Made by a program: the position numbers and the translations under genes
DNA from: Brucella rhizosphaerae
Lineage (GTDB): Bacteria; Pseudomonadota; Alphaproteobacteria; Rhizobiales; Rhizobiaceae
Direction: 5' to 3'
Assembly: GCF_002252475.1 (NCBI RefSeq)
Contig: NZ_NNRK01000034.1
Location: forward strand, 1 to 64,000
Length of the DNA stretch: 64,000 nt
Notes under the pieces: generated by a model
What the model saw: the letters and a program-made list of their open reading frames with translations, nothing else
Database searches by the model: none
What the model was told of the DNA's origin: nothing
Shown here: piece after piece, positions 1 to 9,305 of the stretch
Layout of the letters: each line of letters begins with the position of its first letter
Position numbering within the stretch: position 1 is the stretch's first letter

Positions 1-387
1 CCAACCAAAACTGTCAACGCCTAATCTGACTTTCTTGAACTTTTTTTGACAAGTTTCCACAGCCGGCACGTTTTCCACGGTTTGTCCTTATATATGCAGC
101 GCTGTCTGCGCTCCTTACAGATAAAGAGGAGCCACAAACCGGCCTCATTAATACAATAGCGTCCGCGCAAATTGAAAATCAGCCGGCAAAGCGCTGTGAA
201 TAACGAAAGCCTGCCCGCTTATCGTTGACTTAACGCATTGTGGCAGGCAAAACTCAAAAGCCCGCTTGAGGGACTTCCATAATAAAGGAAGACACCACGT
301 CGGACGGCAGTCATGCTGTTTTCTGAAAAATGATGTTCACGCACCTTTATGTGCGACCAGATTTGAAGAAGGGCCTACAAGAGCAGC
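1..387. other. Upstream region of the M23 peptidase gene
   Basis: No coding sequence can be supported here. A T-rich stretch with a TTGACA-like hexamer lies at 46-51, but I see no convincing -10 partner at normal spacing. The purine-rich sequence at about 366-376 probably supplies the ribosome binding site of the gene starting at 388. What lies left of base 1 is unknown. Confidence 0.4.
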
Positions 388-2349
388 ATGAAAGAACTGG
401 GGCCGAACAATCTCGATCCAGGTGACGAGCCCCCGCTCACAGTCGGTGGACGGCGGCGTCCGCCTGACAGACGTGAAGTTTCGGCACGCTGGCTCGCTGG
501 GACATTCCTCACAGGCGTTACATCTTGCATGCTGATCGGCGTTGCATTGTTTGCGGCTCTTGATGGTCGTGAACAATTGGCGACCCCGCCCGAAATTCTC
601 GCGCGCAATGATATGCCGGGTGTCGTCAATGACACCAATGTCACCAAAGGCGCGCGACTTGTAAGCACCATCTCCAAACAGAAGGCCAACGACCGGCGTC
701 GCTTCGACCTGTCGACCATGCAAAAGGTCGGTGAGCGTGAAGTTATCCGCACGCGTCCTTTTGAACTGGTCAGCATGGCGCTGGCCGTGGACCATCCGTC
801 CAGCCGAAAATATCCGGCATTCGATGCAATGGCTATTTTCTCGGAAGGGCCGGCCGCGCCGCAACCCGCTGATGCCAGCCAGATTTATGGTGCCAAGGTT
901 GAAAGCGAAGTCAGCCTGAAAGTTGCCGATTTTCCACTTAACAGTGCGACATTCGATCCTTCGAATGATCTGACCGTCGATGAAGTGGAAAAGGTCGTTC
1001 GCGACACCGGTGTTTTGCTGACCGACGGTGACGTTCAGGTTGCCTCTCTGCATTATGTCGATCCGGCGCGTTTTGGCGGTACAGATTCTTCTTTCGCACT
1101 CAGTCCTGCCCTTGGTGTGAAAATCACGCAGGAAAATGTCACTGTTTCCCAGCGCGCCGACGATGAAGAGGCCACGGATGGCTTCTCGGAAGAATTGATT
1201 CCTTTCCGTCAGACGATGGAAATCGATCAGGCGCTGCAAAATGCGGGCTATACCGGTGATGATGCTGCCAATATGGCCGATGCGCTCACCAAATTATTGA
1301 ATTCGCCGCGCCTTAAAGAAGGCAGCGTGCTGCGTATCGGCACAGAAACGCAGGATGGCGAGGACCGCATCGTCAGAGCGAGCATTTATCATCGGACAAC
1401 GCATCTGGTGACCGTCTCCCTCAATGATCGCAAGCAATATGTACCATCCGATCAGCCGGAAGAAACGCCACTTCTCGCATCTGCCTTTGATGGCGATGCA
1501 CCACCAACTGCGATTCGCGGCAATCTCCCAAGTGTCTATGATGGCATCAGCCGCGCAGCACTCGCTTATGGCATGACGGAAACAATGCGCGAGCAGCTCG
1601 TCAAAATGCTGGCGACTGATGTCGACCTTCAGGCGCGACTTTCGCAGAGTGACAATATCGATGCCTTTTTCTCGCTTCCCGATGATCCGGAAAAGAGCGA
1701 AGTCGATTCGCAGCTGCTTTTTGTTTCAGCCACCTTCGGCGGCACAACACGAAAATTCTATCGTTATCAGGCACCGGACGGGGCCGTCGATTATTTCAAT
1801 GAAGACGGCAAAAGCGCGAAGCAATTCCTGTTACGCAATCCTGTTCCAAATGGTGTGTTCCGTTCTCCCTTCGGCATGCGCCGGCACCCAATCCTTGGCT
1901 ATAGCCGAATGCATACGGGCGTTGACTGGGCCGCACCGCGTGGCACGCCGATCATCTCATCGGGTAATGGTGTGGTGGAAAAGGCGGGATGGACCAACGG
2001 TTACGGCAATCAGACTTTGATTCGTCACGCCAATGGCTATGTCAGCAGCTACAGTCACCAGAATGCAATTGCGCGCGGCGTAACGGCTGGCTCGCGTGTA
2101 CGTCAGGGCCAGGTGATTGGCTATGTCGGATCAACCGGACTGTCGACCGGTCCCCACCTTCACTACGAACTGATCGTCAACGGAACCAAAGTTGACCCGC
2201 TGCGTATCCGCCTGCCAGACAATAAAGCACTCAAAGGCAAAGAGCTGGAGGCTTTTAAACAGGAACGCGACCGAATCGATACGCTTCTGGATACAGAAGA
2301 CACAGGAAATGGCACAAAGCTCGCGTCCAGCGGATCAGCAAAGAGCTAA
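388..2349 (+). CDS. Membrane-anchored M23 family metallopeptidase (peptidoglycan endopeptidase)
   Basis: A 653-residue protein with a short cytoplasmic, Arg/Pro-rich N-terminus, one membrane segment at about 34-58, a long periplasmic region and a C-terminal M23 (LytM) domain at about 495-600. The zinc-binding signatures are intact: H509 and D513 (HxxxD) and H590-x-H592 (HLH). M23 enzymes cut peptide cross-links in peptidoglycan; with all ligands present this one is probably a hydrolase and not only an activator of the EnvC/NlpD kind. The long middle part (about 70-480) has no domain I can name with confidence; in other anchored M23 proteins such regions regulate access to the active site. The gene is monocistronic and converges on an L,D-transpeptidase gene across a bidirectional hairpin terminator, so two peptidoglycan enzymes are neighbours but not co-transcribed. 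Confidence 0.9.
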   Translation: MKELGPNNLDPGDEPPLTVGGRRRPPDRREVSARWLAGTFLTGVTSCMLIGVALFAALDGREQLATPPEILARNDMPGVVNDTNVTKGARLVSTISKQKANDRRRFDLSTMQKVGEREVIRTRPFELVSMALAVDHPSSRKYPAFDAMAIFSEGPAAPQPADASQIYGAKVESEVSLKVADFPLNSATFDPSNDLTVDEVEKVVRDTGVLLTDGDVQVASLHYVDPARFGGTDSSFALSPALGVKITQENVTVSQRADDEEATDGFSEELIPFRQTMEIDQALQNAGYTGDDAANMADALTKLLNSPRLKEGSVLRIGTETQDGEDRIVRASIYHRTTHLVTVSLNDRKQYVPSDQPEETPLLASAFDGDAPPTAIRGNLPSVYDGISRAALAYGMTETMREQLVKMLATDVDLQARLSQSDNIDAFFSLPDDPEKSEVDSQLLFVSATFGGTTRKFYRYQAPDGAVDYFNEDGKSAKQFLLRNPVPNGVFRSPFGMRRHPILGYSRMHTGVDWAAPRGTPIISSGNGVVEKAGWTNGYGNQTLIRHANGYVSSYSHQNAIARGVTAGSRVRQGQVIGYVGSTGLSTGPHLHYELIVNGTKVDPLRIRLPDNKALKGKELEAFKQERDRIDTLLDTEDTGNGTKLASSGSAKS

Positions 2350-2403
2350 TAGTTTCTTCGCTCACAGCATTTGGTTGTCCAACTTAAGAACTCACCAAAC
2401 ACG

Positions 2404-2439
2404 AAAGCGCGGCGCATCTTTCAGAATGCGCCGCGCTTT
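2404..2439. terminator. Bidirectional intrinsic terminator
   Basis: A perfect 13-bp inverted repeat (2404-2416 with 2427-2439, 10-nt loop) begins with AAA and ends with TTT, so it can terminate transcription from both the M23 gene (+) and the L,D-transpeptidase gene (-), whose stop codons flank it. Confidence 0.85.
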
Positions 2440-2466
2440 GTTTGTATCAGGAGCTGTTGCCCCAGC

Positions 2467-3918
2467 TTAATCCGTGAATTCCACCGTCACGCCTGCTTTT
2501 ACAAGCTTGGCCAGCTCTTCGGCATCCCAGTTTGTGAGACGCACGCAGCCATGACTGGATGTCTTGCCGATGCGTGAAGGTTCAGGCGTTCCGTGAATGC
2601 CATAAGTTGGTTTGGAGAGGGCGATCCAGACAGTGCCGACAGGGCCGTTTGGACCCGGGGGAATCGTCAGAACCTTGTCATTGCTGCCTTGTTTGAAGTT
2701 GATCTTCGGATTGTAGGTGTAGTTCGGATTGATGGCGATACGCTGTACCTGCACAATACCCGATGGTGATGGCGTATCCGACGAACCGATCGTCGAAGGA
2801 TAGGCAACAACCAGCTTGCCGGTTTCATCATAGCCGCGCACCTGTTTGCGCCCTTTATCGGCGATGATTCGCGCAACTTTTGTGCGAACTGGCTTTCCCA
2901 GATTTGGGACTTTAATGATCGAGCCCGGCTGGTTGAAGTTGACGCCCGGATTGATCTCTTTGAGATAAGCCACGTCTATATGAAATTTCTCGCCGAGCAT
3001 TTCCGTAACAGACGTATAGGCCATGGCCGGAAGCTGTGCTTTATGTGCGTAATCGTCCGGAATAGATGCAACATACTGGCGGCCGACATCTTCATTGGTG
3101 ATCGCATATTCGGTGAAGGCTGCGCCGCCGGTCGCTTCCAGTTCGGCATTGATCGCAGCGTCATCCTTTGGATTGAGTATCTTGCCAGTCATCTCGCCAA
3201 AAGCTGCAGCAGCCTTATCCACATTGCTGCCCGAGCGACCATCGATGACGCCCGGCGATGCACCAGCCCGATCCATCAGAATCTGATAGGCGGCGATCTT
3301 TTCCTTGGCTCCCTGCCCTTTCGGCATTTCAATGGCTGGAGTCATATCATCAACGTTGGGTACAGCATGCGGTTGCATCGACGGCTGCTCATACCCCTGA
3401 TCGCGATTGATGCTGGCAGTCGGAGATTCCGTGTCAGGATATTCAGTGCCAGAGGGTGGCAACTCGGACCGTTGAACCTGTCCATCACGATTATAATCGT
3501 AAGCAGGTGCGGAAGGTGCTTCCGGATAATAATTCGGATCTTCCGGCACATTGCCAAAGCCGTCATATGGCGCACCGCCACCAACCGGGCCATCGGACCA
3601 ATTTCCACCTTGCTGACCACCACGCGCATAACGGTCGGATTCGCGCGGATCTTCAATGCTGATGACACGTCCGCGACGATCTAACGTGACCTGACGGCCA
3701 TACTCATCTGTGTAGACCCGCACGCCCCGATCTCCGGCCCGATCTCCGGTTTGATCACGACTACGATCTCGACCCCAGTCGAAAAGCTGAGCCATCTGTA
3801 CGGGCTGCGAAACATTGCTCGACGCATCGCGCTCCGCCGCATGGGCCACCGCCCCCGCTGCAAGAATGATTGCAGAACCGAACAATCCGAAGCGAAGCAT
3901 GCGTAAGAGATGCGACAT
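2467..3918 (-). CDS. Periplasmic L,D-transpeptidase (YkuD domain) with LysM-like segment
   Basis: A 483-residue exported protein. Residues 1-27 form a signal peptide ending in AHA. An acidic, Gly/Pro-rich linker (about 30-200) contains an EF-hand-like loop at 141-152 (DYNRDGQVQRSE). A helical peptidoglycan-binding-like segment lies at 205-260, a LysM-like segment at about 300-342, and the YkuD catalytic domain at about 346-483. The catalytic signature is intact: H442 G and S455-H456-G457-C458-V-R, with C458 as nucleophile. YkuD enzymes form 3-3 cross-links or attach proteins to peptidoglycan; in Brucella and Agrobacterium such enzymes attach outer-membrane beta-barrel proteins to the wall. 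Which of these reactions this paralogue performs cannot be decided from sequence. It is monocistronic, with its own promoter region upstream of 3918. Confidence 0.9.
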   Translation of the reverse strand: MSHLLRMLRFGLFGSAIILAAGAVAHAAERDASSNVSQPVQMAQLFDWGRDRSRDQTGDRAGDRGVRVYTDEYGRQVTLDRRGRVISIEDPRESDRYARGGQQGGNWSDGPVGGGAPYDGFGNVPEDPNYYPEAPSAPAYDYNRDGQVQRSELPPSGTEYPDTESPTASINRDQGYEQPSMQPHAVPNVDDMTPAIEMPKGQGAKEKIAAYQILMDRAGASPGVIDGRSGSNVDKAAAAFGEMTGKILNPKDDAAINAELEATGGAAFTEYAITNEDVGRQYVASIPDDYAHKAQLPAMAYTSVTEMLGEKFHIDVAYLKEINPGVNFNQPGSIIKVPNLGKPVRTKVARIIADKGRKQVRGYDETGKLVVAYPSTIGSSDTPSPSGIVQVQRIAINPNYTYNPKINFKQGSNDKVLTIPPGPNGPVGTVWIALSKPTYGIHGTPEPSRIGKTSSHGCVRLTNWDAEELAKLVKAGVTVEFTD

Positions 3919-4054
3919 GTAGGAAACCCTGAATGATCTTAGGCCGTATGGATGCAGTTATATGGTTAACAATTGTTTATTCAATAACAGCAAATGCCAG
4001 ATGAACTGGACATGAAGATGGCCATAAATGCCGTTCATCCTTACAGAAAAAAGA

Positions 4055-4088
4055 AAAAGCGCCACAATCGGATGACTGCGGCGCTTTT
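4055..4088 (-). terminator. Intrinsic terminator of clpB
   Basis: A 9-bp stem (4055-4063 with 4080-4088), GC-rich at its tip, is followed on the minus strand by a run of T, 19 bases past the clpB stop codon. Confidence 0.85.
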
Positions 4089-4107
4089 CAAAATTACGCG
4101 TCAGACT

Positions 4108-6729
4108 TTACGCGTCTGCGTTTTCCTTCTCGGGCTCACCTTCAACTGCCACGCGAATCGCGCGGAAGTTGAGACGATCTGAGCCGGGCAATATCTTGAC
4201 GATGGAACCATCAAGAATATCGCCAAGCAGAATACGCTCGGCCAGCGGGTCCTGAACTTCCTTCTGGATAACGCGCTTCAAAGGACGCGCACCATAAGCC
4301 GGATCATAGCCCTTGTTGGCCAGCCATTCGCGGGCATCGTCTTCAAGCTCCAATGTGATCTTGCGATCATGAAGCAAAGCCTGCAAACGCTTCATCTGGA
4401 TGTCGACAATCGAGCCCATATCGTCGCGACGCAACCTGTGGAACAGGATGATTTCGTCGACACGGTTCAGGAATTCCGGACGGAACGCAGCCCGAACGAC
4501 ACCCATCACCTCATCACGAACGATTTCGACGTCGTCCTTCTCACCAAGATTGACGAGATATTCGGCGCCAAGGTTCGAAGTCATGATGATGACCGTGTTG
4601 CGGAAATCGACCGTACGGCCCTGACCATCAGTAAGACGTCCGTCATCAAGTACCTGAAGCAGCACGTTGAACACATCCGGATGTGCCTTTTCGATCTCGT
4701 CGAACAGGATCACCTGATATGGCCTGCGGCGCACAGCTTCTGTCAGAACACCGCCTTCTTCATAGCCAACATAGCCAGGAGGTGCACCGATCAGGCGGCT
4801 CACGGAATGCTTTTCCATGAATTCCGACATATCGATACGCACCATTGCCGTGTCGTCCTGGAAAAGGAACGACGCCAGTGCTTTGGTCAGCTCGGTCTTG
4901 CCCACGCCGGTTGGTCCGAGGAAAATGAACGAGCCGATTGGCCGGTTTGGATCCTGAAGACCTGCACGCGCCCGACGCACGGCTCGCGAAACTGCCTGAA
5001 CAGCTTCACCCTGGCCGATAACCCGCTTGCCGATCTCGTCTTCCATGCGCAAAAGCTTCTCGCGCTCGCCTTCCAGCATGCGTTCAACCGGAATGCCGGT
5101 CCAGCGGGCAACAATCTGCCCGACATGTTCAGGCGTTACAGTTTCCTCAAGCAAAGAGCCTTTGTTCTCGCTGCTTTCGGCGTCCAAAAGCTGCTTTTCA
5201 AGCTGCGGGATCGTGCCATAAGCAAGCTCACCCGCCTTCTGAAACTCGCCGCTGCGCTGCGCGATAGCCAAAGCATTGCGCGCTTCTTCAAGCTTACCCT
5301 TCAAATCTGCCGCAAGTCCAAGCTTCTGCTTTTCAGCCTGCCATTTCGCTGTCAGTTCAGCCGATTCCTCTTCGAGATCAGACAGCTCTTTTTCAAGGCG
5401 CTGCAAACGATCTATTGAGGCCGCATCGGTTTCAACCTTCAGCGCTTCGCGTTCGATTTTAAGCTGCATCGCGCGGCGGTCGATCTCGTCGAGTTCTTCC
5501 GGCTTGGAATCCACCTGCATACGCAAACGCGACGCGGCTTCATCGACAAGGTCGATGGCCTTATCGGGCAAGAACCGATCTGTAATGTAGCGGTTTGAAA
5601 GCGTTGCCGCAGCCACAAGTGCCGAGTCGGAGACGCGAACCTTATGGTGCTGCTCGTACTTTTCCTTCAAGCCACGCAGGATCGAGATGGTATCTTCAAC
5701 CGTAGGCTCATCGACAAATACCGGCTGAAAGCGACGCGCAAGAGCTGCGTCCTTCTCAACATACTTGCGATATTCCTCAAGCGTTGTCGCACCAACACAG
5801 TGCAATTCGCCACGAGCAAGCGCTGGCTTAAGCAGGTTCGATGCATCCATCGCACCATCAGATTTGCCAGCACCAACGAGCGTATGCATTTCGTCGATGA
5901 ACAAAATGATCTGTCCGGCAGCCGTCTGAACTTCCGAAAGCACTGCTTTCAGACGCTCTTCAAACTCACCACGATATTTCGCACCGGCGATCAGCGACCC
6001 CATGTCGAGCGCCATCAACTGCTTGTCTTTGAGTGATTCCGGCACGTCGCCATTGACAATACGAAGCGCCAGACCTTCCGCGATTGCAGTCTTACCGACG
6101 CCTGGTTCACCAATCAGAACCGGATTGTTCTTGGTACGGCGCGACAGAACCTGAATCGTGCGACGAATTTCTTCATCACGACCGATAACCGGATCGAGCT
6201 TACCCGCACGCGCATCTTCCGTCAGATCGCGCGCATATTTTTTAAGCGCATCATAGTTGCTTTCAGCTGAAGCCGAATCGGCCGTACGCCCCTTACGCAT
6301 ATCGTTGATGACCTTGTTGAGCGCTGTTGGTGTTACACCTGCAGCGGCCAGAATTTCGGATGTTTTAGCGGATTTCTCAATCGCAAGTGCAGTGAGAAGT
6401 CGTTCGACCGTGACAAAGCTGTCGCTCGCCTTGCTGGCAAGCTCTTCGGCCAGGGTAAAAACCTTTGCCAATGGCTGCGAAAGATAAAGCTGGTCATTGC
6501 CGCCACTTACTTTCGGCAACTTCTCAAGCGCATTCTGCAATCCGAGCCGCACATCAGCGATACGACCTCCAGCACGCTCGATCAGAGATGCTGCCAAGCC
6601 TTCTTCGTCATCGACGAGGACTTTCAGAAGATGCTCAGGTGTAAACTGCTGATTGCCCGATGAAAGAGCAAATGTCTGGGCTGACTGGATAAAACCACGA
6701 ACCCGTTCAGTGTATTTTTCAATATTCAT
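4108..6729 (-). CDS. clpB: ATP-dependent disaggregase ClpB
   Basis: An 873-residue Hsp100 chaperone of normal length. Visible parts in order are the Clp N domain (1-145), AAA+ domain 1 with Walker A GEPGVGKT at 207-214 and Walker B ILFIDE at 275-280, the ClpB-specific coiled-coil middle domain (about 405-525), and AAA+ domain 2 with Walker A GPTGVGKT at 605-612, then the C-terminal domain. The middle domain separates ClpB from ClpA/ClpC. ClpB works with DnaK/DnaJ to extract and refold aggregated proteins in the cytoplasm. The start has a good Shine-Dalgarno (GGAG). A sigma-32-like promoter lies at 6914-6948, so the mRNA should have a leader of nearly 200 nt that includes a mosaic repeat. Monocistronic, with a terminator at 4055-4088. 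Confidence 0.98.
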   Translation of the reverse strand: MNIEKYTERVRGFIQSAQTFALSSGNQQFTPEHLLKVLVDDEEGLAASLIERAGGRIADVRLGLQNALEKLPKVSGGNDQLYLSQPLAKVFTLAEELASKASDSFVTVERLLTALAIEKSAKTSEILAAAGVTPTALNKVINDMRKGRTADSASAESNYDALKKYARDLTEDARAGKLDPVIGRDEEIRRTIQVLSRRTKNNPVLIGEPGVGKTAIAEGLALRIVNGDVPESLKDKQLMALDMGSLIAGAKYRGEFEERLKAVLSEVQTAAGQIILFIDEMHTLVGAGKSDGAMDASNLLKPALARGELHCVGATTLEEYRKYVEKDAALARRFQPVFVDEPTVEDTISILRGLKEKYEQHHKVRVSDSALVAAATLSNRYITDRFLPDKAIDLVDEAASRLRMQVDSKPEELDEIDRRAMQLKIEREALKVETDAASIDRLQRLEKELSDLEEESAELTAKWQAEKQKLGLAADLKGKLEEARNALAIAQRSGEFQKAGELAYGTIPQLEKQLLDAESSENKGSLLEETVTPEHVGQIVARWTGIPVERMLEGEREKLLRMEDEIGKRVIGQGEAVQAVSRAVRRARAGLQDPNRPIGSFIFLGPTGVGKTELTKALASFLFQDDTAMVRIDMSEFMEKHSVSRLIGAPPGYVGYEEGGVLTEAVRRRPYQVILFDEIEKAHPDVFNVLLQVLDDGRLTDGQGRTVDFRNTVIIMTSNLGAEYLVNLGEKDDVEIVRDEVMGVVRAAFRPEFLNRVDEIILFHRLRRDDMGSIVDIQMKRLQALLHDRKITLELEDDAREWLANKGYDPAYGARPLKRVIQKEVQDPLAERILLGDILDGSIVKILPGSDRLNFRAIRVAVEGEPEKENADA

Positions 6730-6810
6730 GATGTCTCCTTTTCCTTCCGACCCGTTCTGGCATCGAAAGATATTTGGTGACGGAGCCCCCGAATTCGGCA
6801 GACTCCCCAG

Positions 6811-6907
6811 AGCGCATCCCGAAAAAAGTGTGAAACGGTTTTCGGAAAAGATGCGCGTTAAAATGGTCCGGGCACCGATCTGACAAAATCAGATCGAAGC
6901 GCGCTCC
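6811..6907. repeat. Mosaic palindromic repeat, modules A+B (copy 1)
   Basis: Module A (GCATCCCGAAAA ... TTTTCGG ... GATGC, a fold-back of about 40 bases) is followed by module B (GATCTG ... CAGATC flanked by GCGC). It is nearly the same as the copies at 8309-8406, 17676-17774 and 22981-23087. It lies inside the predicted clpB leader. Confidence 0.8.
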
Positions 6908-6913
6908 ATCCGT

Positions 6914-6948
6914 CAAATCATATGGGAAGATAGAGCGTTTTCGGCAAG
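6914..6948 (-). promoter_or_regulatory. Candidate sigma-32 (RpoH) promoter of clpB
   Basis: On the minus strand CTTG (6948-6945) is followed after 18 nt by CCCATATGATTTG (6926-6914). The alphaproteobacterial heat-shock consensus is CTTG-N17/18-CyTATnTnnnTTG; every fixed position except one matches. A heat-shock promoter is expected for clpB. Confidence 0.7.
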
Positions 6949-6974
6949 ACCGGAAACACTACAAACGCGCAAAT

Positions 6975-7000
6975 AAAAAATGGCGCGGAGAACCGCGCCA
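6975..7000 (-). terminator. Intrinsic terminator of the DUF4167 gene
   Basis: A perfect 8-bp stem (TGGCGCGG, 6981-6988, with 6993-7000, loop AGAA) is followed on the minus strand by six T residues (6980-6975). Confidence 0.85.
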
Positions 7001-7032
7001 TCTTTGATAATCAATCATTTGCAGTTTTCAGA

Positions 7033-7902
7033 TCAAGCGTCGGAATCCACAGTTTCGGCAACCGGTGTATCGCCAGCGCCTTCATCCTTGGCAACACGAC
7101 GTGGACGACCTGGACGACGCGTGGTGCGGCGGACAGGTGCTTCTTCCTCAGTAGAAGAAGCTTCAACCGGTGCTTCAGCCACTGGAGCAGACTTCTCCAC
7201 GACAGGAGCCGTTTCTTCCGCAACCTTGGCAGGCTTTTCCGCACGTGCCGGCTTTTCAACAACCGGTGCCGGAGCTGCTACTGCTACTGGAGCTGGCTGT
7301 TCGTCAGCTGCAGCAACCGGTGCGTCTACAGAAGGCTGTTCCGAAGCATCGTCCGCATTAAAACGTTCGCGCTGTGGGCGGCGACCGCGGCCAAGACGAC
7401 GCTGATCGCGCCCATCACGTGGCTGCGAGCGGTTTTCCGAACGGTTCTCACTGCCTTGTTCGCCATAGACGACTTCAGCAGGCGTACCTTCGATAACAGG
7501 CTGCGGGCCCGAACCGTTTACTGGCTGAGGTGCGGAAGCGACTTGAACAAAGCCGTTTTCATTTTCATTTTCATCTTCATCACCACCGTCATTGTCGAAG
7601 TTTTCTTCGCGCTGATACGGAATGTTCTGCTGCGCCATAGCAGCCATGATGATGCGATTGTAATGTTCTGCGTGCTGAAGATAATTTTCAGCGATGACAC
7701 GATCGCCGGACGCCTGTGCGTCGCGAGCCAATGTCGTATATTTTTCTGCAATATGTTGAGCATTGCCGCGGATTTTTACGTCCGGACCATTGCTTTCATA
7801 ATTACGCGACAGAGGATTGGGGCCCTTGCGGTTATTGTTGTTATTATTATTATTGTTATTCCCCCGTCCGCGCATGCGCCTGTTCTGCTGTGCTGGCCTC
7901 AT
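7033..7902 (-). CDS. DUF4167 domain protein with asparagine tract
   Basis: A protein of 289 residues. The conserved part is N-terminal (about 1-95): an RMRGRG basic motif, ten consecutive Asn at about residues 15-24, then the DUF4167 core containing NPLSRNYESNGPDVKIRG and HIAEKYTTLARDAQASGDRV. The rest is low-complexity: an acidic DNDGGDEDENENENG stretch, an Arg-rich SENRSENRSQPRDGRDQRR part and an Ala/Pro/Val/Glu-rich tail. The composition suggests an RNA-binding or disordered scaffold protein; its function is unknown. I place the start at the second of two nearby ATG codons, because the purine-rich GAAAAGAG abuts the first ATG (7908) but sits 6 nt before the second. Monocistronic with its own terminator. 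Confidence 0.85.
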   Translation of the reverse strand: MRPAQQNRRMRGRGNNNNNNNNNNRKGPNPLSRNYESNGPDVKIRGNAQHIAEKYTTLARDAQASGDRVIAENYLQHAEHYNRIIMAAMAQQNIPYQREENFDNDGGDEDENENENGFVQVASAPQPVNGSGPQPVIEGTPAEVVYGEQGSENRSENRSQPRDGRDQRRLGRGRRPQRERFNADDASEQPSVDAPVAAADEQPAPVAVAAPAPVVEKPARAEKPAKVAEETAPVVEKSAPVAEAPVEASSTEEEAPVRRTTRRPGRPRRVAKDEGAGDTPVAETVDSDA

Positions 7903-8420
7903 AGTCATCTCTTTTCAGATTAAAGGGCGTAAAATTCCCGTAGCGTAAAGCCACCGGCTTCGCATTATCGAGCCATGGAGGAAGCACACCCTAAAACTTC
8001 CCACACATCGAATGGTTCTGAGTTCCGCGCTGTCCATTAAAGACAACACGAACCTTTCGGGTTGGCATTTTGCAAGACCCGATCCGAAAAGACGAACTTC
8101 TCGGAACTATTTTTGAAAGTCGTGCACTTCCGTACTAACCATCCCATGAGAAAAACTCTCACGGGAGCATGACCCAAAGTCGTCATGGAGCATTTCCGCC
8201 ACCGCCCTCAAGCGGGCAAAACCATTCTGGCTGTATACGGTGGCTGGAAACTAAACGGCTTCGCCGTAAATTCCAAGCGCTTTTTTAGTATCATCGAGCG
8301 TTTTTTACAGCGCATCCCGAAAAGTGTGAAACGGTTTTCGAACAAGATGCGTGTTGCGATAAACTGTTGGAACGTCAATCTGATTCAAACAGATCAAACG
8401 TCACTCCGACACTCGTTCGA
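7903..8420. other. Intergenic region between the DUF4167 and prmC genes
   Basis: This 518-bp stretch should contain the DUF4167 promoter. It has two T-runs at 8280-8307, consistent with weak termination, and one complete mosaic repeat (8309-8406) ending a few bases before the prmC stop codon. Short ORFs here lack ribosome binding sites or run into the repeat, so I call no gene. Confidence 0.5.
8309..8406. repeat. Mosaic palindromic repeat, modules A+B (copy 2)
   Basis: Same module order as copy 1: a GCATCCCGAAAA/TTTTCG/GATGC fold-back, then an ATCTGATTC...CAGAT arm pair. It lies about 15 bp beyond the prmC stop codon. Confidence 0.8.
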
Positions 8421-9305
8421 TTAAAAGCCCGTTGCGTCTTTGTGCGTGAAAACCATGGCCCTTCTGTGGCCACCGAAATCACTCGCACTATTGGTCAGAT
8501 GAAAATCGGCGCTTTCAAAAAGCGCCCTAACATCGTCAAACTGGCCTGCACCAATCTCGACGGCAACTATTCCATCTTTATATAAGTACTCGGCAGCGTG
8601 CTTTGCAAGAGCACGATAGAAATCAAGTCCATCCGCTCCCCCATCCAGAGCTGCCACAGGATCATGTTCGCGCACTTCTCGCGAAAGATCTGCGATGTCA
8701 TCATGTGGAATATAAGGGGGATTTGAAACAATAAGATGAAACCGACCATTCACATTGGAAAACCAGTCGCTTTTCAGCGCTGCAAATCGGTTGGTTACAC
8801 CATTCAGGGCCGCATTGATCCGCGCGATGGTAAGCGCTCCATCCGAAACATCCAGTCCGATGCCGTGGAGTTTTTCAAACTGGTGCAACAGTGAAATCAC
8901 AATGGCGCCGGTGCCTGTCCCCATATCGAGCATCATTGCCCGGCCATGTTGGGCGATCAGCTTTTCAAGATAGGGCGAAACCAGCTCAACCAGTGCTTCG
9001 GTATCCGGGCGAGGCTCAAGCGTTTCAGGGGAAAGCCGGAAGGGCAAACCGTAAAATTCGCGCATACCGATAATGCGGTGCACAGGTTCGCCTGCTAACC
9101 GGCGCTCCAGTGCGTCATTCAATTGTGCAACCTGCACGTCCTCAATGAGCTTTTCGGGTGAGGAAATCAGATCAAGCTGGGTTGCGCCAGTGATCCATTC
9201 GACAAGAAGCCGAGCGTCGAGATCCGGCGTGTCGAACGGATCGCCGGCGCAACGCAGCCGTTTGCGGCTTGATGCCATAAGATTATCAAGGCGTTCGCCG
9301 CTCAC
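8421..9305 (-). CDS. prmC: Peptide chain release factor N5-glutamine methyltransferase
   Basis: A 294-residue SAM-dependent methyltransferase that methylates the Gln of the GGQ motif in release factors. An N-terminal helical domain (1-85) precedes a Rossmann methyltransferase fold with motif [11 protein letters not shown] at 126-135 and the substrate-binding NPPY motif at 195-198, which distinguishes the PrmC/HemK family. The start is a GTG (9305-9303) that overlaps the TGA stop of prfA as GTGA, so translation is coupled to that of its substrate, release factor 1. This prfA-prmC pairing is very common in bacteria. Confidence 0.95.
   Translation of the reverse strand: MSGERLDNLMASSRKRLRCAGDPFDTPDLDARLLVEWITGATQLDLISSPEKLIEDVQVAQLNDALERRLAGEPVHRIIGMREFYGLPFRLSPETLEPRPDTEALVELVSPYLEKLIAQHGRAMMLDMGTGTGAIVISLLHQFEKLHGIGLDVSDGALTIARINAALNGVTNRFAALKSDWFSNVNGRFHLIVSNPPYIPHDDIADLSREVREHDPVAALDGGADGLDFYRALAKHAAEYLYKDGIVAVEIGAGQFDDVRALFESADFHLTNSASDFGGHRRAMVFTHKDATGF

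Noticed and set aside
51..80. DnaA-box-like TTTCCACA sequences near the left end (and at 34720)
   Set aside because: Isolated near-matches without clustering, an AT-rich unwinding region or replication genes.
8169..8288. A 39-codon ORF upstream of the repeat at 8309
   Set aside because: GGGAG abuts the ATG with almost no spacing and the sequence is Pro/Arg-rich without pattern.
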